Shown: positions 11,419 to 23,321 of the stretch, piece by piece
Position numbering within the stretch: the stretch's first letter is position 1
Layout: the number at the start of each line of letters is the position of its first letter
Assembly (NCBI RefSeq): GCF_027943255.1
Contig: NC_072892.1
Location: forward strand, 167,712,792-167,776,791
Direction: 5' to 3'
DNA from: Anastrepha obliqua
Lineage: Eukaryota > Arthropoda > Insecta > Diptera > Tephritidae
Length of the DNA: 64,000 nt
Notes under the pieces: generated by a model
What the model was told of the DNA's origin: nothing
The model's input: only the letters and a program-made list of their open reading frames with translations
Databases searched by the model: none
Program-made: the position numbers and the translations under genes

Positions 11419-12504
11419 ATGGCGCAGGTTGCTTTTCTGGACAACCTTCTGAAAGAATATTTGGTGTTTAGAGGTTTTTCTTCCACCTTAAAAACTCTCG
11501 ACCAGGAACAAAGGACCGAGAAAGATCAAAGCTTCCGTGCCGAGAAATTGTTGGAAAATTTTAATCAGTCCATTCAAAGCCATGATTTAGCTGCGCTACG
11601 AGCGCTTTGGGCGCACTTAGATAGCAACCTATTCAGCAAACTGGAGCATACTTATGCCACAGGTAAGTTTACTTAGAAGATCCAGGACCACCATAAACCG
11701 CTTATGTATTTGATAGCTGTGAAGAAATTGGAAAATAGTTTACTGAAGCTGTACCTGGTAACGGCCTACTCAAGCAATCGTCTGGATAAGGTAACAGAAT
11801 TTTTCGCAAAACTTGCAGTAGATTTACAACAACAAAGCGAATGGAAGGATTGGTTTTGTAAGTTCACATTTTTTTCCTTATAATATTCACATTCACCTTG
11901 TGCCAAAACCTACTAAAAAATATTATATTTAGATTTTCCATTTTGTAAGAATGCTGAGGATTCGCCCACTTTCGCTTTGTACTTTTCGAAACAATGGCAA
12001 GACACATTACAATTATCGCTGCGTAACTTCCTTACAACAATTTACCAATGTTTGCCACAACCAACTATTGTACGCGCCGAATACGAGGCCGCGCACATAC
12101 GGCGACTACAGGAGGAGAATGCTTTGTTGAAAACACGCTTACAACAAATGCAACAACAAATATCGACCTCCGGTAGTAATCAGAATCTGAATGCTGCCGG
12201 TAACGATTCCAGTGGAGCGCGTCGTCGTGCATCGTATAGACCACAGCAAAGTCTTAGTGACATTTTGCCCTTCGACGTTAGTCCGCCGGGACATGTGGTA
12301 GATGATTTTTCAGTAATATCATCGGAGGTGAATAATGTAGCGCAAGCAAGTGATGCACAGGCACGCGGCTTGCGAATGTTGATACGCAACATTGGATCGG
12401 GGGGATCGCCAGACACAGGCGGACGTAAGGATGCTAGTAGTAGCGGAACTAACGACAAGGCAAACAAGCGGCGCTCAGGCAGTGTGGGGCGCAATTGGAT
12501 ATAA
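11419..12504 (+). CDS. WDR91-like LisH/coiled-coil protein without WD repeats
   Basis: Three exons, 11419-11662, 11717-11857 and 11933-12504, join in phase to 318 residues with GT/AG borders. The N-terminus (FLDNLLKEYLVFRGFSSTL, then RAEKLLENFNQSI) is a LisH-like region. Residues about 85-155 (EFFAKLAVDLQQQSEWKDWF, YFSKQWQDTLQLSLRNFL) match the N-terminal half of WDR91, an endosomal regulator of PI3K/Rab7 in vertebrates. A coiled coil follows (RRLQEENALLKTRLQQMQQQ), then a Ser/Gly-rich, basic tail ending KRRSGSVGRNWI. Vertebrate WDR91 continues into a seven-bladed WD propeller; here a stop follows and no WD coding is seen in the next kilobases. Whether this is the normal fly form or a truncated gene I cannot tell from one sequence. 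Confidence 0.78.
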
Positions 12505-12936
12505 TTCGAGAGTCTGGAAGAATGATTGAAAAATCACAACAACAAATTAAGTTTTATCATTATTATAAAAAAAAGTGCATGTAGCATAGTACACATAACA
12601 GAAGTAAAACTTTCAAGGCACACAAAGAGGGAGAGACCCGAAAGAGAGTGAGAGAATGTGAGAGAGAGAGAGAGAGAGAGAAAGAATATGTATCTAAATA
12701 AATTCACAACATTTGCAGAGAATACAAATAGACAAAATTTACAAAAAACGAAGAAGGTTCGACCGGTGTAGGTAAACGCCGGACACAAACCGTGGCAACA
12801 ACGTGCACTACTCCGAGCGTTTATCACCCGCACAAACGCAGCGATTCCAGGACCCCAGCAACGGCACAAATTACCGCAAGGCAATACTAATAAATCCGAC
12901 GCCGGAATGGATAGCACTTTATATAGTATGCACAAG
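12505..12936 (+). other. 3' flank of the WDR91-like gene with a GA microsatellite
   Basis: Untranslated-looking sequence after the stop codon, with a (GA)n tract at about 12655-12682 and AATAAA-like signals (for example CTAAATAAATTC near 12695-12707). No gene is supported. Confidence 0.5.
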
Positions 12937-13135
12937 CACTAGCCAGGAAACGGAAATAAGGGCCAAAAAGTAGGCGCCAAAAAAAAAAAAACGCCAAAAA
13001 AATTGGGACCAAAGAACGCCCCAAACAGTAGGCACCAAAGAAATATAACGCCAAAAAGTAGGCATCAAAAATATATTTCCTACAAGTTTGCACCAACAAA
13101 CAAGCGCCAAAAAGTAGGCAGGGTTATTTCTCACT
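12937..13135. repeat. Short motif array (GCGCCAAAAAGTAGGC)
   Basis: The motif CGCCAAAAAGTAGGC and variants (AACGCCAAAAAGTAGGC, GGCACCAAAG, AACGCCCCAAACAGTAGGC) recur about seven times in 200 bases. It is a degenerate tandem array of about 20-30 bases per unit. ORFs on the minus strand are simply its translation. Confidence 0.65.
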
Positions 13136-13185
13136 AGAAATTAGCAACCACAAGGAAAAATAGCCTAAAGTGTATCTAAGATATA

Positions 13186-13941
13186 CAGGGTTTGATTGAA
13201 AAGTAATGAGCCTTATTTTTTTAAGCAGTTTTATTAAACATTTTGGCTTATACAACTAATATTCTTCAAAATAGAACCCTTGAGCGTCAATACACCGCTG
13301 GTAGCGGTCCTTCTACTGCAGGAAACAATTTTTAAACTCATCTGCCGGAATTGCGTTCAATTCGGCTGTCACAGTTTTTTTTGGATCGCCTCGATGGAGT
13401 CGAAACGCCTCCCCTTCAGCTATCTTTTAAGGCGCGGCAGCAAGAAGAAGTCCGGAGGGGACAGGTCTGGGCTGTAGGGAGGGTGGGGAAGCAACGGAAC
13501 CCCCATCTTGGCCAATGCACAGGTGCAGAGGAAGGCGGTGTGCGCCGGCGCATTGTCGTGATGAAGGGTCCAATTGTTGACTAGGTCGGGCCGAACCCGG
13601 ACGACGCGGACTTGTGCCACCGTTTTACCTGGGCACTGGACAGATATTGGCCTCCTCGAGTAGCCCAATGGTTTCGGTGCTCGTTTTGTTTAGCTTTACG
13701 CAAAATTTGATCGAGTAACGTTGCTCCAACGATCGCTGCATTTTCGCCACTGCAAAATCCTAACACACTTTTAAAACAGCTTTCACGCGCGGAGCGATGT
13801 TGACTGCACCACTGTTGCCAGCGAACTGGAACCGGTTTCTAGTGGAAGGTCCAACGATCATTTTCCCCCACCAGCCGATTCGGTTGATCGCTTGGCAGAC
13901 GCACCGCGCGGGAAGACTCATTACTTTTCAATCAAACCCTG
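13186..13941 (-). mobile_element. Mariner DD34D deletion derivative, copy 1
   Basis: A 756-bp element with inverted termini CAGGGTTTGATTGAAAAGTA and TATA on both sides. On the minus strand it retains the start of a transposase ([13 protein letters not shown] in a shifted frame), then jumps to [13 protein letters not shown] and [18 protein letters not shown]. The middle third of the transposase is missing. The copy at 25054-25838 has a very similar internal junction, so the two belong to one non-autonomous subfamily. Confidence 0.82.
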
Positions 13942-14748
13942 TATATAAGGTATAGCTCTCTCTCTATCTTTTTTCTCTACGTTATATCTTTTTCTTTCTC
14001 GCGGAACGAAAATGCCCAAAACGTTGCATGGCCTTGAAATTTTACTCTCCATTCTCGCTCGTCCATCGACGCCTAAGAAGTTTTACTTCAAAAAAAAATT
14101 ATCAAATTAACCCCTTAACATAAAAACCAATTGAAGGCTTAAAATAAATCTACACAACTATTCCATTGTTACACAAAATAGACTCTTGTTTTTATTTAAA
14201 TATATAGATTTAATCCAGGCTCTATAGATTGCACATTTGAAACAACGAACGTGTGTGTGCCGTCTAACAGTGAATAGGTGATGTATTGTTTGCTCAAATT
14301 AAATTCATAATATTGTATACATACATATATAACTCTGCATTCTATTTATCCGTGTATAATATTAAAAATAGCATAACTTTAAGTTTTTAACGACTAATTA
14401 GTGTTGTACATTTATCACGTGTACCCGAGTTGATGATACAATTCTACTTTTTTTATACATTAAAGTGCAGGTAATATTTATATAGTTGCTTTCGCTTTAC
14501 ATTCAACAATTTTATTATTATAAAAAAACTAAAACTATGCACACTGATGCATTCAAAATGCGGCTGACCATCTATACGTATGATAGTTAGAATTGATAAA
14601 TTGTCATATTTCCCTAAAAGCAACAAAAAAAAAAATATAATAGTTAAAGATACATTACAGCGCATGAAAACAGTATTGATGTCGCATCAATACATTGTAT
14701 TGTATAAATATATATTTAGAAAGTCAGCCGTATTTTCGTTGCAGCATT
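13942..14748. other. 3' flank of Hr96
   Basis: AT-rich sequence after the Hr96 stop (the gene reads leftward), presumably 3' UTR and intergenic DNA. Small ORFs on both strands have no family resemblance. Confidence 0.45.
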
Positions 14749-17700
14749 CTAATGATTTTTCAAATCAAATATTTCCCTCAGTAACGGCTCCACTTGTGAA
14801 GGATTCACATTTAAATAAACACCTATTACAAATTGATTCAGACGCTCAATATCGGAGATTTTCTGTATTAACTTAATAAAAGCTGACTTTGCTTCACAGC
14901 CCGAATAGATGCTCTCTAGATATCTTCGCAGAAGATAATAATAAGAGTTCTGAAACATAAAAAAAAAGTATTAACAAATGAGGTTGCATTTAAACTCCTT
15001 TCGGTTTTACCTGTTCCAGTCGAATGACATCCGAGTGAATTACACACGCGCGTGTCGGTGTAAAGAGCACAATTGCACACAGTATCAAAATGATATTCTC
15101 GTCCAAGCGCCATTTCTCATCGAAGGTGCTAACAAATTTTAAAATTTCTTCATAAATATTGCCCTTAGCTGCCCTTAGAATCTCTGCACGCAAATGTGCT
15201 GCATTCGAAACATGCGGTAACTGAAAATTATAAAATTTCATGAATTATAAGCGAGCTTCCCAAAAAAATTATATAAATTACAAATTTTCTTCTCTATGGA
15301 AGTCGATTGAAATACATACATACAGTTATTGCAATCGGTAAAACTTACCTTCCACGTATTGCGGTTATTGTCATAGGTCAAAACGGAGCGCATTAGCATC
15401 ATTTCAGTGCAGCCACCTTTCAGTAGTGCTACTTGATCTTCCTGGCACATGTTACGAAATACGCTAATCTTTTTAGCCATTTTTATTAAACGTTTTATTG
15501 CTACTGCCGTTAAATTAATGACCTGCAAAAGTTTCGGGTCCTGATGTGTTTCTTCGGGCTAAAAGAAATTTATCGAAGCGAACATTACTCGTACAGTGGG
15601 GTAAAGTGGTTTTGGTAGCGTTAGGTCAAAAATGCTTGTCAATACATAGTAATAATTTATCTTTTTTTTTATTTCAGTGTTATCAAAAGAAAAAACAAAA
15701 AGCGAAATATATAAAAATTCAATATTTTGAAAATCTGGTGGTCTCATGTTATTTCAAACCAGGACTTGCTTAAGGACGTAATCTGGTCAAATACTCATTT
15801 TTTATAGATATTTTTAAGGAATTTTTTTTAAGAAAATAAAATGCGTTCGTTTTGAGGTATATTATGTTTTCAAAAGTAAGCCATTTTGTTATCTTTCAAA
15901 AAAATGTTCCCATTGTCACGTCAGAATGACAAGCCCACAGAATATTAATCTGTTTAAGATGCCCTAAAGAGGCAAAGTCCTATTGACAAGCCACCTATTT
16001 TTTTTTTAAGACGCTTACTTTGATGCCACCCTACTACAAAAAAAAATACGTAAAAAAAAATGTTTTTGTATATTATTTGATGTTAACAACAGCATACTGT
16101 GAAATCAAAACGATAGCATTTTATTTTCTTAAAAAAAAATTCCTAAAAAGCATCTATAAAAATGAGTATTTGACCAGACTACATCCTTAAATCGACTAAC
16201 GAACTTTCAATCGAGCTCATCATCAAACGCCGATGATTTTGCTTGATAGGTCACACTTTGCGCAAAGATGCTGGCGCAGTAGACAAGGCTGCTCTATAGT
16301 GGAGTCCGCAAAGTGTTCGGAACCGTGGAAGACCAAAAACCTCCTCAAAACTTGCGCACAATCGAAATGACTTCAATACTTTTCTTCTGGCCTCAACGGA
16401 GTTATAGCCTATGATCAGAAAGTATCGGGAATGTTTAAATAAAAAAAAAGAAACAGTTAAATTTCAAGCAAATTTATTTTATCTCCTTCAAAATATGACC
16501 CGTCGGAAGCAACACACATGGGCCAACGTTTAACCCAGTCCTACGTGCACTCCTGGTAGGCCGACGTAGGGATGGCCTTCAGCTCCTTCGTCGCATTCTC
16601 TGTGATCTCCTCTATCGACTGAAATCTCCTTTCACGGAGTGATAACTTCAACTTGGGAAACAAAAAGAAGTCGCACGGGGCCACATCATTCTGACTATTG
16701 AGACAACTCCATTCCAAGAAAATTGTCCTCGAACTTTCAAGTTAGCCTCACCATGACATACCGGACATACAGCTGTTGACAGCTAATTAGAAACGACACT
16801 TATTTCAAAATAAATTTTCAAAATTTAAACACGTATTTTCATAACTTGTTGCCAATTTTATTTAAACATATGATAAACTTAAAAACTAGTGGAAAACAAT
16901 TTAATCCCAATTCTTTATTAAATATATATATTTTTTTTTAAAGCATGTGAAATGCATGATTTGGATAGGGCAACTAATTAGAAACAGTAATGTATTATCA
17001 GATCTACATAAAGATTATGTTAGTATTTGGTTCCATAACCCTTTTGCTTCAACACTGCCTCACATCGATTGCGCATTGATGTAATGAGATTCTGACAGCG
17101 CGCCACAGGTATTGCTTGCCATGCCGTTTTTACTTCGGCAAAAAGGACATCCACATTTGGGATATTTTTGGCACTCACGGCTTTTTTAACGTCATCCCAG
17201 AGATGCTCTATTGGGTTTAAGTCCGCACTGGATGATGGCTATTCCAAAACATTGATGGAATTTTCGTCGAAAAACTGTTTCGTCAACTTTGCCGTGTGCT
17301 TTGGATCATTATCCTGTTGAATCCTCCATATAACAGGCAAATTCTCCTCAGTCCACGGCAACATTACATTTTTTAGTATATCGACGTATTTCTCCTTATT
17401 TAAAATTCCATCAATCCTATGGATTGGGCCAACGCCATTCCACCAGAAACATCCCCACACCATGATTGATCCTCCACAATGCTTCACTACCCACGAAACG
17501 TAGCGAGGATTGAATTTTTGGTTGATTGGCCGTCGAAAATACCTTCTACCATCTGGGCCTATGCGATTTATCTTGGTTTCATCGCTCCAAACGATATATT
17601 TCCATTGATTTGGAGTCCATGACCAATGGGATCTCGCAAAGACTACTCGCCGTCTCCTTTGTATCTTGGTTAGAAGGGGCTTCTTGCGTGCTGCTCTGCC

Positions 17701-20700
17701 ATGCAGTCCAGATTCGACCAGACGCCGAGCAATTGTCCTCTTGAAAATTTCGAAATTATATTGATCCTGAATTTCCCGTTGGATGTCAGTGGAAGTCGTT
17801 TTTGGGTCTCTTTTGGTCTATCTTGCGGTCAATTTCTGCTGAAGTTTTCCGGGGCCTTTTCTTACGTGGAACATTGTCAACAGTCTTAAAAAGTTAGATA
17901 TGCTTTAAGGCGTTAAAAACAATTTTTTTTGAGCATTTGACTTGCTTAGAAATTTCACTGTACGACTTTCCAGCCTTACGAAGGTCAAAAATGGAGCTGC
18001 GCAGGGCAGGTGTACAGCTGCTGCTTTTTCCCATTACACATCTTGAAGACGAATATTTTAGTTGCTTTTAAACAACCAATTTAAAATATATACATACCAA
18101 AAAGTCGATTATATTACTATTAAAATAGCACAACTTGCCGAATATGCTTCCATTGAACAACTGTTTCTAATTATTCGGCTCAGTTTATTTACCTTGAACT
18201 AAGTAACCCATGCACTGCGTTGGATAATATTAACGGTACTTCAATTACACAACTACAAAACTAGGCGCATTGGGTAGTAAATAGAGTAACAAAAGCAATG
18301 CAAATGATTTTAAGAGAGAAAATAACGGTAAATTTAAACAGTTTAATATTATGCTCATCAAGCGTTTATCAAAAGAGAGCGTTTCTAATTAGCAGACAAC
18401 AGCTGTATGTTTAGTATGTCGGGGTCAATTCTAGATAGGAAGGTGTTTAATCTGCTACACTATCCAGAACGTAATTCTGTTGAATTGTAGTCTTTCGCGC
18501 AGGCGTCTTTCGAACATTCTTTCTTTTAAGTATATTTTTGTGAACATCTAATTACTTTTTTTTTATTTTTTTAAAAGCTTAAATAACAATAGAATTGTTA
18601 AATAAACAAAAAGATAACGCAGCGCTGGCAACGGAGGCTTTCAGCTGAACATCTAATTATTTCTGCAATTATGTTCTTCATTTCAAGTGAGGAGTGAGGT
18701 CCTCTTCCCATTTTCGTGCCCAATAACGATTTTAACGGAAACAATTATATTTGCAATTATAGCAAACAAGAATTTACCGAAAAAATTAGCTTTAATCATC
18801 TTAATTTCGTTTCCACGTTTCCACGACAGTCGGTTCTACGTTATCGAAACGACCCGGATTTATATCCGGCCAAGGACTGTCACCTCAGCAGCATTCCCCA
18901 TATGTAAGTATGGGGAATGTTTATGCTGCTACAACAACAACAACACTGAATATTGAACTGCGATTGAAAATAGAACTGAGCTATTTCTTGACCAACGTAA
19001 TGTGCATTACGAGTGAAATGTGGCAAAAAAGTAAACATTAAAAGATTGAACAAGACTTGTTGCGCGATATTAGGTCTGTTCTTGTAAAAATTATCTAGTA
19101 ACTTAATTTCCGAGCATTCGCTCTTTAAAAGAAAAATATCAAAAAAGTACTTGAACGCAAAGTCAGTAACAATTTGCAAGTTTTACGAACAGCTGATTAA
19201 ATTGTTGGCGGGAAAAATCACAAAAATTAAAAAAACTTCAATTAAACTACCTTAAATTAAAAAAAAAAAAAACTATTGTAAAATGCAAAATAACGAACTT
19301 AGTTTCAAGTGATTTTAACTTGTCAACAATAATTCGCTGTGTTTCATCATCACTGTCTTATGTATAGCATTCTATTAGCAATTTTATTGTTGTGGTAATC
19401 ACAGCATTCTTCAGATTTTCCTTGCTTCCGTCAATGCATGTATGTACCATATTTATATTGTCAAAATAGTTAATAACCAAGCGGTACAAGCGTAAAACAC
19501 TAACAGTAAACTATTTCGGTTTGCAGCAACGGTGACTGGCGCCTGTGGTTCAGAAGTGCATAGCGCTATATCATTGGGATTCCTATTTTATATGTGACTT
19601 CAAATAAACTTTATAAATTTTATCTAAAATATATATATATATTTACTTACATTCTCCATTTTAATCATAATTTTAATTTAAATTTTGAACTTTGACTCAA
19701 TTCGCACATTTTAATTTGCACTTATTTTTACTTTGTGTTCAGCTGGTTTTCTCACTTGCAAATTCTTACAAGTGCAAATTTATCCAGTAAAAACCTGCAG
19801 CTTCCCCCCAAAATGAAATATCATTTTGCTCTCTCACATTCCCCTACTTTGCGAATTTTTTTGGATACATGAAAAAACATGAAAACTTGATAATTTATTA
19901 TTTAAATTATTTGCTTCATGAACAGACCTTTGATAGTTTTTAAAAACTGTAATTTTATGTTTGCTAAAATTTAATTAAATTTGCCAATTTTAAATAACAT
20001 TGCTGAATTATGATTTAAGAGTTTATGATCTCTTAAAATTACTGGTTTAAACATATGATGTGAGTGCATGTGAAGTGGACGCAAGGATGATAGATTAAAA
20101 ATCTTTTGACCATGAAGTGGACGTATTTATGGTAAATTAAGATTACCTATCAAAATTCAGTATCTCTTGTTCTTTATGCATTCTATGACTTTAAAAAATT
20201 ACAGGTCAATGCTCGTAACGCTCATTCGTAAGCTCATATTTAAAAGTAAAGGTTTAAATCCCGCATTTATGTAAGTAGATTGATGACTGGGAATATTTTT
20301 TATCCTATGGTGGACTTTAGCTTTAAATGACTTCGTTAATAAAATTGCAAAAATATCTACATATATCATATTCGTTTTTTCGCTGAGCTATGTGCGATAA
20401 TTTCGGAAAAATTCCCCATTTCGCACATAGTGTAGCAGTATGAGTAATGTGCGCCAGAGAGATAAATACGCAACAACTATAGATTGTTTATGTTCGCCTA
20501 GGTGTTTTTCCTAATAATAATTGATAATGCTAAATGTAACTGTAAACCATCTATATATATGTATATGTATGTATGTATGTATATGTATGTAGGCATATAG
20601 ATCTATATTAGTTGCGCTTACACCTTTTATTTGGTGATTGGCCGAGCTCCTCCTCTAATTTTTGGTGTGTGCCTTGTTATTTTTGCACAAAAGGACGAAC

Positions 20701-23304
20701 CTACAGTTTTACGCCGTCTCTAAACGGTAGTTGTTTTTTTATTGGAGCTTTTCCATGACAGAAATAGGTACACTCAGAGGTTTGCCATTGCCTGATCGCT
20801 ATTAGAAAAAAGTTTTTCTGCCATTAGTTGTTTCATGCCCGGAGATTTGGGCATGGCGGCCACCCTGTAAACCAGATAGGCACATTTAAAAACAGAATCC
20901 AGTGCAAGTGCTTTCCTAAAAGTTGCCCAAATTGCTTTGGTGTACCGAAATACCGATGCAACTTATATAAATACTTGCTACCTGACTCGTCATTAGAAGT
21001 GCCTACAGAGATTCTAATAATTTTCGTTCTTTTGTTCGCCTTTCCCCCGCATATGCTGTGATTAAAAAGGCAAAACAAAATAATCGTACTACAGTAAAAA
21101 ACCAAAGACCCTTAGCATACACATATATGCCAATATTAACTTATAAGCTATACGATTAAATAATTTGACTCATACAATTAATATTTCAGTTCACGCGTAC
21201 AATTTCAACAGGTGTTCAATTTATAACATTTTGGGCACATTTGAGGTGATAAGATAAGCGATCAAGCCGATTGGCGAAAGAAAACATACATATATATATA
21301 TAAAATGTGCTTAGTGAATAGTAGGAATAAATTATTACTGTATACTGAATTTCCTTCATGTTCTACTTACCTTAATTCTATCGTCACCCATCATTAAAAG
21401 AGATAGATCGTTGTCCATGGGATAATAGAGTGCTTCGCTTGCCATTTTCAGCTCGCGCAACTTCACCTGTTCTGCTTCGTTGAGGTCACGTCTCATCATT
21501 TCGCCGGATGGCGAGCATACATTTTGCTGCGGTGGTGTATTGTAAACACTGTAGCCGCATTGTTGCTGTTGTACTGAATTGTGCACCGTCATATGGTTTG
21601 ACTGATACTGAAATTGTTCCTGTTTAACTCGTGGCTCTGGCGGCAAATTGTTAAATGCCTGAAACTCGATTCGTATCACTTCGGATAGCACAGATTCTAG
21701 TGAATTTAAGCTATCGCCCCCACTTGCGTTTTCAGGAAATGAATTTTGTATAAATGTTTTTATATCGAAATGTTCATTACTGAAGTCTGCACTTTCAGAC
21801 GTAATATCTGTAGGAGAATTAGGATTTATCAGGCCAGCTGAGGTACTTGGTAGTACAATGTCTGCGTGTAAGCTTGTTGGCGAGTTGTATTGCAAATCCT
21901 GTGTAATAACAGAGCACTCTGGAGAACCAATATGCATTGTTTGTGAAGGGGATAGCACATCTGTGGACATTGAAGGTGGAGTTGATTGTATTGATTCAGA
22001 TTGAATAGACGACAAGGTTTGATCCGGCGTATCCGTTCTTATTGACATTTCTTGTATGTTTATAGGCGATTCCACCATTATATCTGAATTAACCGAAATT
22101 GATTGCTGATTAGAGGGCGATAACTTGTTAGCGATATCATGTGTCATAACAGGACTATTCTCAAGCATCGATTGCAGCAAATGGTGTCCGGAATCTGATC
22201 CTTTCGATTCTGAGTGTGTCTGTATTGACTGGAATGATGTTTCCTTATTATCTTTTGTTGCATCCAATAGTAGTTTATGCAATTCATCACTGCGTGTTGG
22301 CGGATTTAAAGTGTTGAATATTTTATTGATTATTCGTAATGCTTCGGCTGGTGTATTCATGAATTTATTCATTATATCGAGTGCATCTTCTGGACATTCC
22401 ATAAGGTTTCGAATGAATTGCACAACATCTTGCGGCGAACTTACAATTTTTGATATTATTTCTAAGGCGTCAGTAGGTGAGCTCATAAATTTCGTGAACA
22501 CTGTGAGCGCATCAAATGGCGAGTTCATTATTTTACTTATTATTTTAAGTGCATCCCCTAATATGAATGCGAAAAGATGTTAGTTAAAGAAACAGGGTAG
22601 ATTAATTTCTGAGTTAGCTAACCTGGGAATGCAATCAGATGTGATACTAGCCGCAAAGAATCTTTCTGCGATGAGAGAATCTTCTCCACGATAGAAAGTG
22701 CTTCATCTTTCGTACGCATTAGTTTGCTAATAGCCTGCGACGCACGATCAGGATCCCCAACAATAAATTCTACCATTTCCTCACTCGTCATTAGCTCAGG
22801 TTTCATGTCATTGTCCGACTCTAATAAGATCGGCGAACGTATTGGTGCAGTGCCACCAATTGGCGACGGCAAATTAGTAATAGCGGCAGATCCACTATTA
22901 TTACTAGCCGTGCCTTTGCCGCTGTCAAAGGAACTTTGCGAATCATGAGAGGTTGTATCGAATCCTATGCTATCTGCTAGAGAACCAATTTTATTTTCGT
23001 TGAGTCGCCGCTTTGCACGGTTACACTCAATTTTACGCCGTTTTATAAGCTTATCTTCTTCAGACATAATATTTTCGCTTTTCATGCCAATATCTAAGCA
23101 CTTTTTCAGCCGACATCTTTGGCAAAATCGTCTAGTAACCACTGTAATCTCACAATTTTGGCTAAACGGACAGGTGAATTGCTTCTTTGCCAATGCGTTT
23201 CTTCGAAAGAAAGCCTTGCAGCTTTCACAGGTTACAGCATTGAAATTATATCCCAACGCCTTGTCGCCACAGACTGCACAGCTTTTCGGCGGTGACATTT
23301 CCAT
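14749..23304 (-). CDS. Hr96: Nuclear hormone receptor HR96 (NR1J)
   Basis: Five coding exons join in phase to about 829 residues: 23304-22623, 22557-21371, 15558-15349, 15220-15011, 14949-14749. Residues 5-70 are the two-zinc-finger DNA-binding domain (CAVCGDKALGYNFNAVTC, CRLKKCLDIGMKS) with the NR1J P-box CESCKAFFRR. A long Ser/Gln-rich hinge follows, containing nine 14-residue repeats. The ligand-binding domain runs through the last three exons (VINLTAVAIKRLIKMAKK, QEDQVALLKGGCTEMM, DENIILILCAIVLFTP, VNPSQVEPLLREIFDLKNH), ending on the activation helix. In Drosophila this receptor controls xenobiotic, sterol and triglyceride responses in the nucleus. A 5.8-kb transposon-rich intron separates hinge and ligand-binding exons. 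An in-frame ATG at 23328 would add eight residues; the first ATG just before MSPP fits the family better. A non-coding first exon with donor near 23381 is likely. Confidence 0.95.
15774..16186. mobile_element. Non-autonomous inverted-repeat element (MITE) in an Hr96 intron
   Basis: Bases 15774-15843 and the reverse complement of 16117-16186 match over about 70 bp (core CTGGTCAAATACTCATTTTT). TTAA lies directly outside both ends (15770-15773, 16187-16190). The interior is non-coding. TTAA is the piggyBac-type target, but the termini do not begin with the usual CCC, so the superfamily is uncertain. Confidence 0.7.
16425..16700 (-). pseudogene. Mariner transposase C-terminal fragment
   Basis: On the minus strand: CDFFLFPKLKLSLRERRFQS, then ELKAIPTSAYQEC and KRWPMCVASDGSYFEGD, the C-terminal end of a DD34D mariner transposase. 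A stop codon interrupts it after YQECT. The 5' part is missing and the fragment ends just before the Tc1-like element at 16770. Confidence 0.75.
16770..18405 (-). mobile_element. Tc1-like DNA transposon (DD34E), degenerate
   Basis: A 1,636-bp element with about 27-bp inverted ends (CAGCTGTTGACAGCTAATTA at the left; CAGCTGTTGTCTGCTAATTA read inward from the right) flanked by TA (16768-16769, 18406-18407). Its right neighbour is a LINE fragment, so the element probably inserted into LINE DNA inside the Hr96 intron. Confidence 0.87.
17019..18034 (-). pseudogene. Tc1-like transposase with nonsense mutations
   Basis: Starts MGKSSSCTPALRSSIFDLRK with a paired-like helix-turn-helix and ends VLKQKGYGTKY. 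The catalytic region contains GGSIMVWGCFWWNGVG, QQDNDPKHTAKL and ADLNPIEHLWDDV. I count 34 residues between the second D and the E, the Tc1 spacing. Lesions include stops soon after FNALKHI and a TAG at NVLE-stop-PSSS, where relatives usually carry tryptophan. It is not functional. Confidence 0.85.
18406..18520 (-). pseudogene. Jockey-like LINE fragment
   Basis: Minus-strand translation gives SRLNTFLSRIDPDIL, matching the segment SYLSRIDPDIPNKCPAC of the LINE fragment at 30.13 kb. It begins right at the right end of the Tc1-like element, suggesting the Tc1 insertion interrupted or deleted part of the LINE. Confidence 0.65.
18521..20619. other. Hr96 intron sequence, mostly unassigned
   Basis: Apart from the retroposon copy at 18811-18945 this stretch is AT-rich, with no coding signal that I can support. 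A small TATG/GTAT microsatellite lies at 20555-20595. Confidence 0.5.
18811..18945 (+). mobile_element. Short CAA-tailed retroposon (SINE-like), copy 3
   Basis: Head TTCCACGACAGTCGGTTCTA, internal palindromes CCGGATTTATATCCGG and CATTCCCCATATGTAAGTAT with its partner, and a tail of CAA repeats. No clear target duplication is visible, so the 5' boundary is approximate. Confidence 0.72.
20620..20875 (-). mobile_element. tRNA-derived SINE-like repeat, reverse copy
   Basis: Contains, in reverse order, the body of the 10.5-kb copy: GCGCTTACACCTTTTATTTG, GGCCGAGCTCCTCCTCT, GGAGCTTTTCCATGACA, GAGGTTTGCCATTGCCTG, GCTATTAGAAAAAAG and GGGCATGGCGGCCACC. It is diverged and the pol III promoter boxes are not clear. 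Confidence 0.6.
22306..22750 (-). repeat. Nine 14-residue repeats in the Hr96 hinge
   Basis: Consecutive 14-residue units such as GDALKIISKIMNSP, FDALTVFTKFMSSP, TDALEIISKIVSSP, QDVVQFIRNLMECP and EDALDIMNKFMNTP, with three more diverged units before the exon junction at 22623/22557 and one after. The intron falls at a unit boundary. Each unit is amphipathic-helix-like with a Pro or Ser break. Confidence 0.85.
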
Positions 23305-23321
23305 GCGATTATTTAAGATTC

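Noticed and set aside
20828..21105. Overlapping ORFs of 77 and 90 codons on opposite strands
   Set aside because: They overlap a diverged SINE copy and Hr96 intron DNA and have no family resemblance.
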